Source: CAZCTC01 sp964501335 (lineage in GTDB: Bacteria > Chloroflexota > Anaerolineae > B4-G1 > SLSP01). Taken from it: a stretch of DNA of 64,000 nt. The notes beneath the pieces were generated by a model. The model saw only the letters and a program-made list of their open reading frames with translations. It was not told the DNA's origin and made no database searches. Position 1 is the stretch's first letter. Each line of letters opens with the position of its first letter. The stretch spans positions 62,001-126,000 of the forward strand of contig CAZCTC010000009.1 of assembly GCA_964501335.1 (NCBI GenBank), written 5' to 3'. A program made the position numbers and the translations under genes. Positions 54,051 to 61,951 of this stretch are shown piece after piece.

Positions 54051-57000
54051 CTACTTCCCCAACCCCACGGGGCGTCCCAACACCTCCGCCACCGTCTTCA
54101 ACAACGCATCCAACCCCACCGGCTTCGTCAAATGCGCCGCCGCCCCCAAAGCCAGACTCCGCTGCCGTTCATCCGCCGACAGAATCAAAATCGGAATCTC
54201 CGCCGTCGCCGGATCCGACTTCAACACCTGCATCACATCCAACCCCGACAGCCCCGGCATCCGCACATCCAGAATCAACAAATTCGGGCGATACCGCCGC
54301 GCATCCATAATCGCCGACATCCCATCGCTCGCCTGTAACACCTGATACCCCCCCCGGGTCAAGGCCTGATTCAACAGCTGACGAATCATCGGATCATCAT
54401 CCACCACCAACACCGTCCGCACCGTCGGCTTCACCACCGGCTCCACCGAAAGTTCCGCCGGCACTTCAACCGCCATCCCCGCACTACCCGCCAACGGCAA
54501 AATCAAAGAAAAAGTAGAGCCGACCCCCACTTCCGATTCCGCCCAAATCGTCCCGCCATAGTGCGTAATAATCTCCCGACAGATCGCCAGCCCCAATCCG
54601 GTCCCCTTCGGCTTATCGCGCAGCGTATCTCCCACCTGTTGAAAACGCTGAAACAACCGCGGCAGGGCTTCCACTGGAATCCCCACCCCTGTATCTTGAA
54701 TCGTCAACCACGCTCCCCCCGACGACTCCTCCGGAGCCCGCCAGCCATGCACTTCAGTACCCGGCTCCACCCGCCGCATCTGCACCGACACCTGTCCCTG
54801 CTCCGTAAACTTAATCGCATTCGAAAGAAGATTCGTCAATACCTGAAATAACCGGTCGGGATCAGCCACCATCGAGAACTCCCCTTCCACGTCCAGCTTG
54901 ATCTCCAACCCGCGCCAGGAGGCCAGATTCTGCACCCCATTCACCGCGCGCTTCAACGTCTCAGCCAGATCGAAAGGCCCGTCCCGCCATTCCACCCGTC
55001 CCGCTTCCATCTTCGCAATATCCAGCACATCGTTGATCAAACGGGTCAGCCGTTCGCCTTCGCTCACAATAATCCCCAAATTCTCTTTGACCCGATTCAA
55101 CGCCCGCTGCCCCACATCGTCATCCATCGCCACCCGCGAAGTGAGATCCCGCTCCACCGCCTTACTGATCAACTTCGCAAAGCCCAACACCGCCGTTAAA
55201 GGAGTACGCAGCTCATGGGAAACCGTCGAGACAAATTCTGTCTTCATCCGGTCCACTTCTTTCTCCCGCGTCACATCCCGCAACACCGTAATAATCGCCG
55301 ACCGATCCCCCAACGCCGAAGTCGAAGCCTGGACCACCCGATTTCCCAGCGTAAAATCGGCCGTCGCCACCTGTCCCGGCTGATTATAGGCCACCATCAA
55401 CAAACTGGAAAGAATGGATAAATTCGGCACCTGATTCAACGACTGCCCCACCAACCGACGCGCCCCGGTATGCAACATGCCTTCCAACACCGGATTGATC
55501 AGCACAATCTGACCGGCCGGATTCGTCACCATCAACCCATCCGCCATATTTTGCAGAATCACATTCAACCGATCCCGCTCCCGGGCCAGATTGCAGTTCG
55601 CCAGTGCCAGCTCCGCCGTCCGATCCTGCACCAGCGATTCCAGACTCTGACTGTAATGTTCAATCTGCGAATAGAGCCGTACATTCTCCAACGCCACCGC
55701 CATCTGATGGGCCAGCTGCTGCACCAGCCCCAGTTCCTCCATTGAATAGAGATCACCGTTCGCCAGTGAACCCAACAAATAAACCCCCACCAGTCGCTCC
55801 CCATTCCACAACGGCAGGATCAACTCCCACCCCTCTTCCTGCAACCCCCGCAAAGGTTCCTTGGGGAAACGTTCCAGACTCAACACCAGCGGCAAATACC
55901 GCTTCTCCAGAATCTTCACCAACGGATGACTTCCCGAATAATAACGCGAATCATTTCCAATCGCCACCAACGAAGCATCTTCCTGTCGCAAAAAGATCAT
56001 CGCCCGTGAAACGCCCAACCGGGACGGAATCTCTTCATTCAACAACTGGCCCAAATTCTCCAGCTTCAAAGTCGTCGACAGCCGATCCCCCATCTCCAGC
56101 AGCAATTGCCGCAGCGCCCCCCACCGACGGTAAAACAACCGCTCCATCCCTTTACTCCAATATTCGCGTAAAGGAACCGAAATCAAAATAACCGTCATCA
56201 CTGCCAGCCAGGAAACCACCTGCTCACTGACGGCCACCCCCATCTGCCGGGCCAGATTCCCCAGCTCCAGAAGCAGCTCATATCCCAACAATCCCAACGC
56301 CAGAAAGCCGGTATAAAACAACAGATGATGGATCAACGTATCAATGACCGTCAATCCACGACGGGTGGCGGAAAAATAAAAAGAACAGGGTGCAGCCATC
56401 GTAGTCAACACGACAGCTTTAAAGGGAACCAAAGGAACAGCCCCCAACAACTGAGGTAAACTAAACAGAAGTAGCCAGGGTGCTACCGCCACGCCGGCCC
56501 CAAACAACAACCACCGAATTTGATTTCGCATCCCCGGCCGGGTTGTCGTAAAATACGTATAAAGGAACAATACCACCACCAGAACCAGCTCAATACCCAC
56601 AACTACCGATAAAACATAATAAAATTGCTGGCGGGCATCCAATAACTGCCCGCTGATTATGCTGCCTAAGCCCCACAAAACCAGAAGAAGATTCCCCCCA
56701 TAGAGAATAGGCCCAATCCATCGCCGCCCTCGCGGCCGCCTATCGAAAAACGACGAAAGCATCACCACAGCATACAACAACGTACAGAAAGTAAAACTAT
56801 AACTCACCAGATCAACCAGCTGATAAAACCAGGCTGTAATCAAAAACAGCCCCGTCCCGCTCTCCAGCCAGGCATTATTGACCAGATTCAACCCTTCAAA
56901 ACAAAAAGCCAGCGCCAGTAATGCCAGCGCCGGATGCCGGGACTGATCGCGTCCCGTCAATATCACACTCCCCACAAAAACCAATCCAATCAACAACAAC

Positions 57001-57407
57001 GGCCATAAGGGCGCCAACACCTCCCACAACGTCAACTGGCGCCAGGGCACCCAAAAAGTCAGGGACCTGCCCGCCCGCACCACCTCATATTCCCCCCCGG
57101 TCAGCGGTTGGCTCAATAAAAAGGCCTTCCACGCGCCCGGAACCTCCAGCCCTGAAATCACCGGACGGTCGTTCAACGCAACTATCAAATCCCCGGGCTG
57201 TAAAGGGCTGTCGGCCTCCGCCACACTCATCACCAGTAGCCCCGTACGCTCCAAATGCAGGCTGATATGATCCGTTGGAAAATTAGACAACACTTGCAGA
57301 AAAATAAAATTGTAAATCAGGACTGACAGGACCAGCCCGCCCATCAACCATTTCACCAACGGTGGAATCGGATCTGTCTTCCCTCCCCATATAGAAACGC
57401 CCGCCAT
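54051..57407 (-). CDS. Membrane hybrid kinase with PDZ-like extracytoplasmic loop
   Basis: 1118 residues, ATG at 57407 after GGAGGAAAC. One helix (about 18-38) is followed by an extracytoplasmic stretch with a PDZ-like core (SPLQPGDLIVALNDRPV, about 68-84) and then about eight helices (to about 390). GAF at about 430-580, PAS at about 600-720, HisKA (VSHELRTPL), HATPase_c (NLLSNAIKFTE, DTGVGIP, KGTGLGLAI) and one complete receiver (VVDDDPM, LILDVRMPG, LTKPVGL). The stop codon is 9 bp from the MITE-like element. The upstream gene encodes a single-domain receiver. Confidence 0.9.
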   Translation of the reverse strand: MAGVSIWGGKTDPIPPLVKWLMGGLVLSVLIYNFIFLQVLSNFPTDHISLHLERTGLLVMSVAEADSPLQPGDLIVALNDRPVISGLEVPGAWKAFLLSQPLTGGEYEVVRAGRSLTFWVPWRQLTLWEVLAPLWPLLLIGLVFVGSVILTGRDQSRHPALALLALAFCFEGLNLVNNAWLESGTGLFLITAWFYQLVDLVSYSFTFCTLLYAVVMLSSFFDRRPRGRRWIGPILYGGNLLLVLWGLGSIISGQLLDARQQFYYVLSVVVGIELVLVVVLFLYTYFTTTRPGMRNQIRWLLFGAGVAVAPWLLLFSLPQLLGAVPLVPFKAVVLTTMAAPCSFYFSATRRGLTVIDTLIHHLLFYTGFLALGLLGYELLLELGNLARQMGVAVSEQVVSWLAVMTVILISVPLREYWSKGMERLFYRRWGALRQLLLEMGDRLSTTLKLENLGQLLNEEIPSRLGVSRAMIFLRQEDASLVAIGNDSRYYSGSHPLVKILEKRYLPLVLSLERFPKEPLRGLQEEGWELILPLWNGERLVGVYLLGSLANGDLYSMEELGLVQQLAHQMAVALENVRLYSQIEHYSQSLESLVQDRTAELALANCNLARERDRLNVILQNMADGLMVTNPAGQIVLINPVLEGMLHTGARRLVGQSLNQVPNLSILSSLLMVAYNQPGQVATADFTLGNRVVQASTSALGDRSAIITVLRDVTREKEVDRMKTEFVSTVSHELRTPLTAVLGFAKLISKAVERDLTSRVAMDDDVGQRALNRVKENLGIIVSEGERLTRLINDVLDIAKMEAGRVEWRDGPFDLAETLKRAVNGVQNLASWRGLEIKLDVEGEFSMVADPDRLFQVLTNLLSNAIKFTEQGQVSVQMRRVEPGTEVHGWRAPEESSGGAWLTIQDTGVGIPVEALPRLFQRFQQVGDTLRDKPKGTGLGLAICREIITHYGGTIWAESEVGVGSTFSLILPLAGSAGMAVEVPAELSVEPVVKPTVRTVLVVDDDPMIRQLLNQALTRGGYQVLQASDGMSAIMDARRYRPNLLILDVRMPGLSGLDVMQVLKSDPATAEIPILILSADERQRSLALGAAAHLTKPVGLDALLKTVAEVLGRPVGLGK

Positions 57408-57494
57408 ACTGTTTCCTCCGGCGGAATTTGGATCAAAGGCAGATCGACATAAAGTCGATCTGCCCGATCATCACAATTTCCCAGACGCCTGAAA

Positions 57495-57884
57495 TCAAAG
57501 CTCAACTTCCAGACCCAGAATCTGTGCAGCCCGTTCCAGAATATAATCCGGATCGAAAGGCTTGGTCACATATTCATCCGCGCCCGCCGAAGCCCCCTGA
57601 TCTTTGTCGATCGCCTGTCCTTTTGCCGTCAACAACAAAATGTAAATATCGGGGTAGGCTTCTTTTACCTGCCGACACACTTCATAACCGCTCAAATGCG
57701 GCATCATCACATCCAGGAAAATCAAACTGGGATGCTCTGATAACGCTACATTCAACCCCTCCCGGCCGTCGGCCGCGATCAACAACTCAACACCCTGATC
57801 TTCTAAATCTTCCAGCGTTTGAGAGAGGAGCACCCTGATAAACGCTTCATCGTCAACGATCAGGATTTTCTTGCCTTCGCCCAT
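57495..57884 (-). CDS. Single-domain response regulator
   Basis: 129 residues from ATG 57884, 5 bp after AGGAGG; the ATG just before it is too close to that site. It is one complete receiver: ILIVDDEAF, LIFLDVMMPHLSG, LLTAKG, VTKPFDPDY. No output domain. Such CheY-like proteins shuttle phosphoryl groups or bind a target directly. It is the first gene of the minus-strand signalling run, 87 bp before the PDZ-loop kinase, and could connect the kinases that lack a receiver. Confidence 0.93.
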   Translation of the reverse strand: MGEGKKILIVDDEAFIRVLLSQTLEDLEDQGVELLIAADGREGLNVALSEHPSLIFLDVMMPHLSGYEVCRQVKEAYPDIYILLLTAKGQAIDKDQGASAGADEYVTKPFDPDYILERAAQILGLEVEL

Positions 57885-58100
57885 CATAGCCTCCTGAATT
57901 TTAAGGTTGCCCCGTCTCACGGAACAACAGAGAAATGACATAAAAAGGATTCCCTACCATCTCAATACGGCTAACCTATCATAGTTTCACCAATTGTCAA
58001 ACCTCATCACCCCACGCAAAAACACAATTTTATGAACTCCCCCAAAGTATATTTTTTCGCAAGACACCGGCACCCTGTGCGGTGAATCTGGGAGAAAGCT

Positions 58101-58213
58101 CATACTTTCGGCGGCTTCAGAAAGCCGCCGAAAGTATGAATAAAAATAACGCTCTCCCCCCCGATCCAGCGCGTCGCTTTTTAACTGGAAAGCACCTGTT
58201 GCGGGACGTAAAA
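58101..58213 (+). repeat. Hairpin + GCGGGACG repeat element
   Basis: Perfect 17-bp hairpin (58101-58117 with 58122-58138, loop CAGA), then AATAAAAATAACGCTCTCCC and the module ending GCGGGACGTAAAA. Its stem carries ACTTTCGGCGGC, paired on the other side by the matching change. Bases 57942-58100 upstream show nothing recognisable. Confidence 0.75.
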
Positions 58214-58371
58214 CCTGTTTTTAATCCAGACTCATGAACAACCGCACAGATAGATATTTTAGAGAGCCTCTCTATAGATAGGATCCTCTGCCCTCGAAAA
58301 AAGTTAGGCGAATAGGATTCATGCTTCCACGTTTCCGTTCTTCCAACTCTCTTCCTGTCTACTGTCTACTT

Positions 58372-58400
58372 TCTACAGTCTACTTCCCCCGTGTTATAAT
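58372..58400 (+). promoter_or_regulatory. Promoter of hypA
   Basis: TCTACA (58372-58377), 17-bp spacer, perfect TATAAT (58395-58400). The -35 box is part of a GTCTACT repeat tract. Confidence 0.55.
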
Positions 58401-58422
58401 AGCCCCAGGAGAAAAGATTACC

Positions 58423-58764
58423 ATGCATGAACTATCCGTAACCGAAGATATCCTGCGCATCGCCAACAGCCACGCCGCCCGGGCCGGCGCCGCCCGCATC
58501 ACCGCCATCCACCTCGTCATTGGCGAAATGGCCAGCTTCATCGACGACTCCATCCAGTTCTACTTCGACCTCCTCGCCCCCGGCACCACCGCCGAAGGTG
58601 CCCGCCTCATCTTCCACCGCATCCCCACCCGCTTCCGCTGCCGCGCCTGCAACACCGAATTCGAACCCGGCGGCAACAACTGGCAATGCCCCCAATGCGG
58701 CGCCCTCGGCGGAGAAGTCATCGCCGGCAAAGAATTCTTCGTCGAAAGCATCGAAATCGAATAA
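58423..58764 (+). CDS. hypA: Hydrogenase nickel incorporation protein HypA
   Basis: 113 residues from ATG 58423, the family length; the frame is open upstream but HypA begins with MHE. HypA delivers nickel to NiFe-hydrogenase (and sometimes urease) precursors. The nickel-binding N-terminus (M1-H2-E3) is present, and the zinc site is C73, C76, C89, C92 (CRAC...CPQC). AGGAGA lies upstream. It is alone: no hypB, other hyp genes or hydrogenase subunits are within the window. Confidence 0.93.
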   Translation: MHELSVTEDILRIANSHAARAGAARITAIHLVIGEMASFIDDSIQFYFDLLAPGTTAEGARLIFHRIPTRFRCRACNTEFEPGGNNWQCPQCGALGGEVIAGKEFFVESIEIE

Positions 58765-58771
58765 AGTATTA

Positions 58772-58813
58772 GATAATCGATCGCGCGCCTCAGAAGGCGC
58801 GCAATCGATTATC
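58772..58813 (+). repeat. Variable-stem hairpin after hypA
   Basis: 18-bp stem with one mismatch (58772-58789 with 58796-58813) and loop TCAGAA. It lies 7 bp after the hypA stop and may end its transcript. No conserved module follows. Confidence 0.7.
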
Positions 58814-58817
58814 AGGT

Positions 58818-58946
58818 TTCTCTCTGCGTCTCTCTGTGCCCTCAGCATCTGCGCATTAAATTTGATTTAATTATCTCTTCTCTTTCTTCTCTGTGTCCTC
58901 TGTGTCTCTGCGGTGAAATAGCTTCTTCTTCCGCGCTGTCTACGGT
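58818..58946. repeat. CTCTGTG tracts and GTCTACT tract
   Basis: Several TCTCTGTGTCCTCTGTG-type phrases, then CTGCGGTGAAATAGCTTC and a GTCTACGGTC/CTACTGTC tract that runs into the S41 gene stop codon. A similar order (CTCTGTG, GGTGAAA, CTTCTTCCGCGCTGTC, GTCTACT) recurs at 61890-61960 before the macroglobulin stop. Confidence 0.6.
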
Positions 58947-61232
58947 CTACTTGCTACTGTCTACTATCTTCACCACCCACGGGTCCGCCAGCACCGCCGC
59001 CTTCGAATAATCCACCAGCGGCATCTCCGCCGGCATGACCCAATCCGGCGCCGTCCCCCCCGCCTCATTGAACGTCCCGTCCGGATTCAGCACCAGATCC
59101 CCCTCGATCTCCACCAGAATCCCGCTCTCCGGCAGCATCAACGGCTGCGGCGCCAGCAACACCGCCGCCCCACCGCCCGTCGGCTGCCCCACAATCGTCC
59201 CCATCCCCGTCGTCTTGACCATCAACGCCAGATCGCTGCACGCCGAGAAACACCCCGCATTCGTCAACAGATACAACTTTCCATTGAATCCCGTCCCCAC
59301 CGGCGCGATCTCCCGCGTCACCTGAAACGTCCGCCATTGCGCCGGGTCCATCCCCGCCGGAACCGCCGTCTCCGCCATCGACTTAAAATGCATTCCTGCC
59401 GTCAACAGCCCGTTATGCTGTTCCCCCAGCTTGAACAACCAGAAACGCACATGCTGCCGCTCGATCCAATCCCGCCGCACCAGCGCCGTCTCCGTGTACA
59501 CTAACGGCTCCTTCAACAACGGAGCCACCACATAATCCATCCACTGCGCCGGATCCCCACCGTCGTTATCCCGCACATCCAGAATCAACGTTTGATAGCG
59601 TCCCGCATTCTGCGCCAGGAATTCCTGAACATTTTTCTTATCCGCTTCCGTAAAATGGAACCCGAACAGCCGCACATATCCCACCTCCGGACTCAACTCC
59701 AGCAACCTGACATTGGACTCCGTATTGACATTCGGAATCCCCGCCCCCCACGATTGCTTCATACCCGACCGCGCTTCTACCTTACCCGTGAACCGCGTCC
59801 CATCCGGCAGCGCAAACTCCACTGTCCACATCCGCATCCCCTTCCCCGGCGCGACCAACAACAACGCCTGATCCAGATAATAGAAGAGGTACGGCTTCTT
59901 CAATGCCGCATCGAAATGCAGCCGTTGATGCATCTGCGCCTGCCGCACATAATCATCCACCGGCACCCCGTTCACCGACTCCAACCGCGTCCCCACCGGC
60001 AGCGTCGTTCCCTCGATCTCCGCCGGCGCTCCCAACACATACGCCCCCGCCTGATACAGAATGCTCAAATCCGAATGCGCATTCCAGTTATATTCCCATC
60101 GCGACATTTCCATATAATGCCAATGGCTGGCCCGCGACAACAATTCCCGATATACCCCATAGACATAGCTCACCGCCCACGAATCGGCCAGCTCGGCCCG
60201 TTCCGAATCGACCAGATTCATATGAACGCCATGCCCCAACTGCGTCAGATACTCCCGCACCACATCAAAATAGGCCTCATCGTCCGCCGTAGCCGCCGCC
60301 CGTTGAATATACTCCTCCGCCTGCGCATCGAGATCGTTTAACCCTTTGATCTCCACATTCACATCCCGAAACGCATAGTCCTCCCGCACCCACTGCGTCA
60401 GATACCGGAACTCCGCCTCCTTCTGCGTCGCAGTCAACGGCGTCCACGACGCCATCCCCTTCCCGTCGTTCCATCCATCCCACACAACCAGCCCCAAGCC
60501 AACCAGGGACAACAAAATCCATATCGTTTGCGTCTTCCTCGAAACCGGCGGCCGATCATCGACTTCCACAATCCCTCTCGTACTCAACCACAACCCCACA
60601 CCGCCCACCGCCAGCAGCACCGCCCCCGTCGCAGCTGAAATCGGCAGCCCCAACGGCAATCCCACCGTCAACGCCGGCGCCACCCCATTCACCAAAAACA
60701 CCGTCACCCGCAGCACATGTACCAACCCGGCAACCAGCCAGGTCGCCGCCCATGACCCCGACCGCTGTCGGAGCGCCGTCAACACCACCATCAAAAGGCT
60801 GATCGAGACAATTCCCCACAGTTTCAGAACCAAGCTCAAATACACCGCTCCGTAAAGAACGCTGCCCACCCCCATAAACCATACCCACGTCTTTGACGGC
60901 GCCATCCACACCGCATCGAATAAATATAACGTCACACAAAACGGCACAAATACTCCCACAATCAGAAAAACCGCCCCTCCCACAACCAGGTTCTGCGGAT
61001 AACCTTCCCATATTCGCAAAATGGGATACCCCAGATACCCCGAAAGATCGATCCACGTCATCAACAACCACATTCCCATCCCGATCAGCAGACAGCTCAA
61101 CACCGCCCCCGCCTTCAACGACGGCCTGCGAATCGCCCGCGACTGCTTGGACCACTCCTCCGAAATCAACCAGATCAAAAACAGACAAAAAACCAGCGTC
61201 ATACCGGCATAAACAATCGACCACGAATACAC
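58947..61232 (-). CDS. Polytopic membrane protein fused to an S41-family peptidase domain
   Basis: 761 residues, GTG start at 61232 with AAAGGAG 7 bp before. The first about 260 residues have seven or eight hydrophobic helices. A soluble part follows with a PDZ-like piece (LPVGTRLESVNGVPVDDYV) and an S41 (C-terminal processing peptidase type) domain from about 500: DVRDNDGGDPAQW, then TNAGCFSACSDLALMVK with the likely nucleophile S663, and TIVGQPTGGGAAVLL. In related S41 proteins the latter motif reads GE(P/T)TGGGA; here Gln replaces Glu. It is predicted to be a membrane-anchored protease with an extracytoplasmic active site. The gene ends in a repeat-derived VDSSK and TAG. Confidence 0.85.
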   Translation of the reverse strand: MYSWSIVYAGMTLVFCLFLIWLISEEWSKQSRAIRRPSLKAGAVLSCLLIGMGMWLLMTWIDLSGYLGYPILRIWEGYPQNLVVGGAVFLIVGVFVPFCVTLYLFDAVWMAPSKTWVWFMGVGSVLYGAVYLSLVLKLWGIVSISLLMVVLTALRQRSGSWAATWLVAGLVHVLRVTVFLVNGVAPALTVGLPLGLPISAATGAVLLAVGGVGLWLSTRGIVEVDDRPPVSRKTQTIWILLSLVGLGLVVWDGWNDGKGMASWTPLTATQKEAEFRYLTQWVREDYAFRDVNVEIKGLNDLDAQAEEYIQRAAATADDEAYFDVVREYLTQLGHGVHMNLVDSERAELADSWAVSYVYGVYRELLSRASHWHYMEMSRWEYNWNAHSDLSILYQAGAYVLGAPAEIEGTTLPVGTRLESVNGVPVDDYVRQAQMHQRLHFDAALKKPYLFYYLDQALLLVAPGKGMRMWTVEFALPDGTRFTGKVEARSGMKQSWGAGIPNVNTESNVRLLELSPEVGYVRLFGFHFTEADKKNVQEFLAQNAGRYQTLILDVRDNDGGDPAQWMDYVVAPLLKEPLVYTETALVRRDWIERQHVRFWLFKLGEQHNGLLTAGMHFKSMAETAVPAGMDPAQWRTFQVTREIAPVGTGFNGKLYLLTNAGCFSACSDLALMVKTTGMGTIVGQPTGGGAAVLLAPQPLMLPESGILVEIEGDLVLNPDGTFNEAGGTAPDWVMPAEMPLVDYSKAAVLADPWVVKIVDSSK

Positions 61233-61282
61233 GATGCACTCCTTTCAAAATTCCGATCCCACCGCACCCGCCCCAACACCAC

Positions 61283-61480
61283 CCCCGTAGGGGCGACCTT
61301 CATGGTCGTCCCCTGCAAAAGCCGTCTGACCTCAAAATAACTGCGAATCTTTAACGCAGAGAAACGCAGAAAAAGCTTTGTTTTTCTGGACTCTGCGTCT
61401 CTGCATCTTTGCGTCTCTGCGTTGAATCTGATTGTTTATTCAGGGGGATTGGCGCGCCTCAGAATGTGCGCCAATCCCCC
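61283..61480. repeat. Repeat mosaic: GTAGGGGCG hairpin, CTCTGCG tracts, variable-stem hairpin
   Basis: GTAGGGGCGACC/GGTCGTCCCC (61289-61314), then inverted AACGCAGAGAAACGCAG and CTCTGCGTCTCTGC tracts (61350-61430), then a hairpin with loop TCAGAA (61443-61458 with 61465-61480, two mismatches). Confidence 0.6.
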
Positions 61481-61509
61481 TTCCCATCTTTACTTCTTTG
61501 TCCCCTCGG

Positions 61510-61800
61510 CTTACCGAATCCTCTGAGCCCCTCCCCCTCATCCCACCGCCGGCCACGCATCCTCACCCAAAAATCACCTGAAAGCGCGCTTCATCGATAC
61601 AACTGCATGGGGGAGGGGTTGGGGAGAGGGCCTAAACGCCAATCCCCCTTTTTCGTTTTCCTTCCCTGTGTTCTCTACGGCCTCTACAGTAAAATCTTTG
61701 TTAACGCGCAGAACTTCTGGAATCAAGGGCGGCCACATCGGGCCGCCCCTACAACAAGGCCCTCCGATGTAGGGGCGCCCCTGCGTGGGCGCCCTCAACA
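61510..61800. repeat. Repeat mosaic: C-rich/G-rich element and GGGCGGCC palindromes
   Basis: The GAGCCCCTCCCCCTC...GGGGGAGGGGTTGGGG element (61516-61632) has the same ends as 14470-14582 but a different core. GGGCGGCCACATCGGGCCGC (61727-61746) and GTAGGGGCGCCC hairpins follow. The gap 61233-61951 holds no convincing gene. Confidence 0.6.
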
Positions 61801-61951
61801 AGCCTTATAAAACTATGTCTGTTAAAACGTTCTCTGTGGGAAAATCTCTTTCCCATCCCTCCGAAAAATTAAAAACTCTTCTCCTCCCCTCTTCTCTGTG
61901 CCCTCTGGGTCTCTGTGGTGAAACCTCTTCTTCTTCCGCGCTGTCTATCGT

